A DNA stretch of 64,000 nucleotides from positions 148,037,850 through 148,101,849 of the forward strand of contig CM043949.1 of assembly GCA_014529385.2 (NCBI GenBank). The letters run 5' to 3'. Below, in pieces: positions 59,702 through 64,000 of the stretch. The notes below the pieces were generated by a model that ran no database searches, was not told where the DNA came from, and saw only the letters and a program-made list of their open reading frames with translations. The position numbers and the translations under genes were made by a program. The stretch is from Adiantum capillus-veneris. Taxonomy: Eukaryota > Streptophyta > Polypodiopsida > Polypodiales > Pteridaceae. Every line of letters begins with the position of its first letter. The first letter of the stretch is position 1.

Positions 59702-62061
59702 CTCGGGCTGCTTTGAAACGTATCGGCAATGATCAAGCAAACACAACTATATATTTAAGAAAGAGAGAGAAAGGGGGGGGGTGCTTGTTGCATTAATACC
59801 TTCTTACAAATCTGTCATGACAAATCAAAGTGAGATTAGTATTTGTTCAACATAGCTTGCGTAAATTTCACCACAACACATCACAAGAAAAGCCACCCCA
59901 ATCACTGTCTTAAGGCCAGGGGAGTCCTCTCCACCCTGTCGCCCTCTTACAGTATGTGTGATTTATGGCTAGATTGATGACAACACCAGAGACAAGCTAT
60001 CAAGAACTTAACAAAAAACACCAAGACACTTACGCATCATTGTTGTCCATTACTTCACGTTGGAAGGGAGACAAAGTATCCAAGCTTAGTCCAAATCCAC
60101 CCTCCTTGATTTAGCAAATGTTGGGCTTACACTAGTAGGAGAAATGATAGATTTCCTACTCTCAATTGAATGATCACTCTCTCTCTTACAATGGCATAGA
60201 GTTCCCTTGCTAATCCCCTATTACAACACATGCACATGCATAAGACAATGAGATTCCACTCAAGAGCTCCTTCTAGAGAGGTTGAGCTTGGCTTCTCAAG
60301 CTATCGCATAGTGCTCTTGCTTATGGCTCCTTTGTGCTAGCTACACCCTCCTTCTATAGCAATTTTGAAGGCTAGGGTTACTCCTCTAACCATGGTTGGG
60401 TTAGATTTTCAGCAATTTATCTAATTTCTTTTGCTTGGAATTATCAAGAAGTTGCTGGGGAAAGAGAGAGGAGAGAAATGGAGGTGATAGGACTTTTCAT
60501 AGTGGATTAGTGTTAGTAGAGTTAGTATTAATTTACAAATGGAATTGGATATTTACAATGGGAGTATCCATGTAGGATAAGGAAGAAAAAATCTTAAGAG
60601 GTAAGAAAAGGTGGATTCCTTACAAGGTTGATGCTCCAAGTGTCTTGAGTAGGGCCAATTTTGATGCTTGTTGACGGTCCACTAGCTTTGACGGTACATT
60701 TTTTCTCCACTCTTGACCTTCCTTGAGAGACAAGGTAATTGAAGTTGAGTAATCAACCACCATGATGCTGTCTTTTAAGAGAAGAGGCTGAATTTTGTGG
60801 TTTTTTTGATAGATATGGGTAAATTGGAGGAGGAAAAATGAGACTAGGTGGTCAATTTTGGAATGGAATTGTGTGTGGGAGGTATGAGCTCACCATGGTT
60901 TCTCTTATTCTTCAAGGTTGAGGAGAAGGTGAGTAGGGTGCAGAGAGGAGTGGTGAGAGAGGTGGGGATGATGAGTGGAGAAGTGTGTGTGAAAGAGGAA
61001 AATGATAAAGTGGAAGAGAGAGTGTGGCTGCATAGTATGGGAAAACTGGGGTACACTAATAAAATCATAGCTCACAGCTCGTAGCTCAAAAAAATATGAA
61101 AAAATTTGAGGCAAAAGTTCAGCCCACGAGCTACAATTTTTGTTTGTATCACCTTTTCAAATTCGGAGAGCAAGTGAACTTTAAAAATTCAGCAAAACCG
61201 ACCGTTTTTTTCCACGGCACAAGGTCCTTGTGGGGTCCTTCTTTGGATGATTCTTTTGAATACCTCCAAGAGTGAGCCCTCCATAGTGCATGTATGCATG
61301 CCACCTACCCTTGACCTTATTTGGTAGGTCTATAATTGAAGATATTGTTGAGATCATGATATAAGTGAATAGTACAACTAAGAAAATCAAATATTGAGGG
61401 GTCTAAAAAATATGTACATGTCAAATATAAATAATATAAGTGGAAAAAATATAAAGGGGTCAAAAGAAATCTCTCTCATTATGAGGCTATCATAAAAAGA
61501 TAAATATTTTTGGTGTTCTAATTTTTTAGAAAAAAAACAAAATAGATGTAGGAAGGGAAAAATCACAATAGTGAAAAAATATACATATAAATAAAACTAG
61601 TTTTTTTGGTTTTTTGTTGGGATGGAGTTACACCAAAAATAAGAGAAGCTTACATGAAAATATTTCTATATGGAATAAAGAGTATGAAAAATGGTAAGAA
61701 AAATTGTGGTAATGGTGAGGCAATGTACAGAGCATAAATAACACACACCTAGGTAGAAATATTTAAATAAATACCAAAATAATTATGAAAAAATCTTTTA
61801 TTTAGGCCCTATATACAAAAAAATATTTACATACGCATGGGCCATAATATACTTATATTTTTTATTTTTTTATTTTTTTGGCTCAACTAGCCCAATGACT
61901 AGCTAATTGAGGGTTTTTTAAGAAGATATGGAAAAAGTCCCGTGACTCACGCACGCCTATGTACAGTGAAATGGTAGGGATAGCCACAATGTTTGGGTGA
62001 TTTTGGTAGGGTGAGGTAACTCACTGTGGCAATTACAAAGAGCCGAAAAAAATGGCTATCA
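59468..62061 (-). repeat. G4 5' LTR
   Basis: Pairs with 50808-53388. (GA)n at 59643-59699. Confidence 0.93.
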
Positions 62062-62087
62062 TTAGCTACATCATATTTCGTAGCAGC

Positions 62088-62099
62088 TGGTATCAGAGC
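62088..62099 (+). promoter_or_regulatory. Copia primer binding site, initiator tRNA-Met
   Basis: TGGTATCAGAGC, 2 nt after the LTR end. Confidence 0.92.
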
Positions 62100-62158
62100 A
62101 AGGTTTGCTCATAGCTAAAGTATCTCAAGGAAAGGATTCCTTAAATTGAGTGAGAGTT

Positions 62159-64000
62159 ATGGCGGAGGAAGAGAAGCTCAAGATTGAGAAGTTCAACGGA
62201 AAAAACTACCAGCATTGAAAGATGTAGATTGAAGATTATCTCTACCAAAAGGACCACTATTTGCCACTAGGCGGTCTTACAAAGAAGCCCGTAACGATGG
62301 CAGATGAAGCATGGATTTTCCTTGATCAAAAGACACTGGGAAAAATCCGGTTAAGCTTGGCGTCGACGGTGGCCTTCAATGTTTTGGAGATGAAGACCAC
62401 GGAGGATTTGATGAAGTCACTTGACGACTTCTACAAGAAACCATCGGCATCCAATAAGGTATCTCTTATGAAGTGCTTGTTCGATCTAAAGATGGGAGAG
62501 AATGGTTCAGTTGCAGAACACCTAAATGAATTTAACACAAACATAACTCAACTTCGATTGGTGAAAATCAATTTTGATGAGACAAAGTGCGAGCTCTCCT
62601 TATACTATCATCTCTACCAGATAGTTGGGACAGCCTTTTGCTGTAAGTAATTCTGTTTCAAACACAAATACTCTTAAGTTTGATGATGTTGTGGGTGTTC
62701 TCCTAAGTGAGGAAATACGAAGGAGAAGCACAAGAGAATCATCAAGTGTTGCATTGTCACTGGAAAGAAGAGGAAGGCCTAAGTAGAGGTTCAAAAACCA
62801 AAAGCGTCATGATCGCTCAAGGTGGAGCAAGTCATGCACAAAGTCAGTTCTTGAATGTTGGAACTGTAGCAAGAAGGGCCACGTCAAGAAGGATTTCTGG
62901 TCCAAGAAGAAGAAGGAGACAGAGCCTCAATACAACAAGCCAACATCGGGGGGCAATGTGGCTTCATTCCATGCGACACAACATAAGCAACATTTCCAAG
63001 ATTACACCAAAGGTAATTCTGGGTATGTATACTTGGTAGATTGATGAAGCTTGTGAGATTGTCGGCAAAGGTACAGTTTCTGTCAAAACTGCTAGCGAAA
63101 ATGAATGGAAGCTTAAAAATACTAGGCATGTTCCATCTCTTTGCAAAAATTTGATCTCTATAGGACAATTGGATGATGAAGGTCACAACATTGTATTTGG
63201 AAACAAACGGTAGATGATCTCAAAGGGATCTTTGGTGGTTACCAAGGGAGAAAAGGTTGGTACACTTTATTTATGTACTATTAGCATGCAACCTTCTACT
63301 TGTGCAACAACCACATAAGTTGATAGTGCAGTGTGGCACTGCCCGCTTGGGCATATGAGTGCCAAAGGAATGCAAATCCTTCAAACAAAGAAGCTTCTAC
63401 CAGGTTTGAAAGAAGTGGACTTAGAGTTCTATCAAGATTGTGTTTATGGTAAACAAAAGAGGGTAAAATTTCAAAAATCTGAAATGAAAGAAAAAATAAA
63501 AAACTTGAGTTGGTTCATTCTGATGTTTGGGGTCCTGCAAGTACACCATCACTTGCTCGCTCATTGTACTATGTAACATTCATAGATAATGCGACTAGGA
63601 AAACATGGGTTTATGTAATAAAGAATAAATCCAATGTGTTTTCCATATTTCAATGGTGGAAAGACTTTGTGGAGAATGAAGAAGGTACCAAGGTTAAATG
63701 CCTCAGATCCGACAATGGAGGCAAATATTGCACCCAAGCTTTTGAAAGCTTTTGTGATAGCAATGGCATTTGGAGGCAAAGAACAACCCCAAGGACACGT
63801 CAACAAAATGAAATTTTTGAAAGGATAAACACAACAATCATGGAGCAAGCAGGAAGCATGCAACTACATGCAAACCTACCACTTGAGCTTTGGGCAGAAG
63901 CTGTAACTACGTCCGTGTACTTAATCAATCGGTCACCCTCAACGGCATTGGACAGGGGAGTTCCAGAAGAGGCATGGATAGGTAAACTAGTGAATTATGC
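62159..64000 (+). pseudogene. Copia gag-pol (5' half), broken
   Basis: ATG 62159: MAEEEKLKIEKFNGKNYQH, then TGA and TAG where Trp and Gln are usual. The gag core has KPSASNKVSLMKCLFDLKM, GSVAEHLNEFNT. The zinc knuckle reads CWNCSKKGHVKKDFW, where the last Cys is Phe. The protease and GAG-pre-integrase region has RHVPSLCKNLISIGQLDDEG and WHCPLGHMSAKGMQILQTKK followed by LLPGLKEVDLEF. The integrase core has KCLRSDNGGKYCTQAF and LELWAEAVTTSVYLIN, to PEEAWIGKLVNY at the edge. Stops and frameshifts occur near 62640, 63040, 63210, 63317 and 63575. Confidence 0.85.

Larger units (their letters stand above)
50808..62061 (-). mobile_element. Ty3/gypsy element G4, young and nearly intact
   Basis: LTRs 50808-53388 and 59468-62061 (2581 and 2594 bp) are almost identical, so insertion is recent. 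Ends are TGATAGCC...GCCTCA on the minus strand. Primer site 59446-59464, LORF-B, LORF-A, gag-pol and purine tract are all present in order. Flanking TTAG (50804-50807 and 62062-62065) is the apparent 4-bp target duplication. It lies inside a copia LTR. Damage is limited to three nonsense codons and one 158-bp duplication in pol and one stop in each small ORF. Confidence 0.9.
62066..64000 (+). mobile_element. Ty1/copia element, running off the right edge
   Basis: The LTR end (...TTTCGTAGCA, 62085) is followed by the initiator-Met primer site at 62088-62099, then gag, protease, GAG-pre-integrase and integrase on the plus strand. RT, RNase H and the 3' LTR would lie beyond the window. The left part of its 5' LTR is on the other side of G4. 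Confidence 0.85.

Noticed and set aside
62066-62085. G4 right LTR ending after TTAGC rather than at 62061
   Set aside because: TTAGC follows both LTR copies, but the left TTAG flank at 50804-50807 and the TG..CA ends favour 62061 with a TTAG duplication. The five shared bases leave slight doubt.

Overview
This is nuclear plant DNA built almost entirely of nested transposable elements. The evidence is plant-type Ty3/gypsy and Ty1/copia polyproteins, the initiator-tRNA-Met primer site TGGTATCAGAGC, a CACTA transposon with a captured plant HIPP (heavy-metal-associated isoprenylated protein) fragment, spliceosomal introns and long GA/TG/TA microsatellites. The species cannot be named. I see no intact host gene, tRNA, rRNA or CRISPR array. 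Nearly every coding region carries stops or frameshifts.

Layout. 1-3793 (-): a decayed, intron-containing gene of an unnamed conserved family, whose large intron is filled by a degenerate AGCTAT repeat. 5443-37366 (+): Ty3/gypsy element G1, split twice. First, a gag-only LTR element (TR-GAG type, 6309-11965, -) sits in a small ORF upstream of gag. Second, gypsy element G2 (16175-34914, -) sits between RNase H and integrase. The left LTR of G2 holds an inverted fragment of a third LTR element (E3), and that fragment holds a CACTA transposon (18326-24267, +). The CACTA carries a deleted TNP2 gene, a TNPA-like gene and the HIPP fragment. The nest is therefore G1 > G2 > E3 fragment > CACTA > HIPP.

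37367-40222 (+): an element with 84-bp LTRs and no coding capacity but two internal tandem-repeat arrays, sitting in the 3' LTR of G1. 40262-40845: a gypsy integrase remnant (G5). 40846 to about 48013 (+): element E3, with a 920-bp LTR, a TGGCGCC primer site and a 2.95-kb tandem duplication of LTR end, primer site and leader. 49220-50045 (-): an integrase remnant of a different gypsy lineage. 50808-62061 (-): a young, nearly intact gypsy element, G4, inserted into the 5' LTR of a copia element whose body runs from 62088 past the right edge.

The most interesting signal is a family of small ORFs (called LORF here, about 71-73 codons) lying between the primer site and gag. It recurs in four elements: G1, G2, G4 and two copies of E3. 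All share a core with the pattern SRKIHFQQ...FGxxRLxEIL...PIILPLIDY...SFDV. Two paralogous forms (A and B) sit in tandem, and in E3 their stop and start codons overlap as ATGA. In three elements LORF-A ends 84-101 nt before the gag ATG. I do not recognise this as a described domain.
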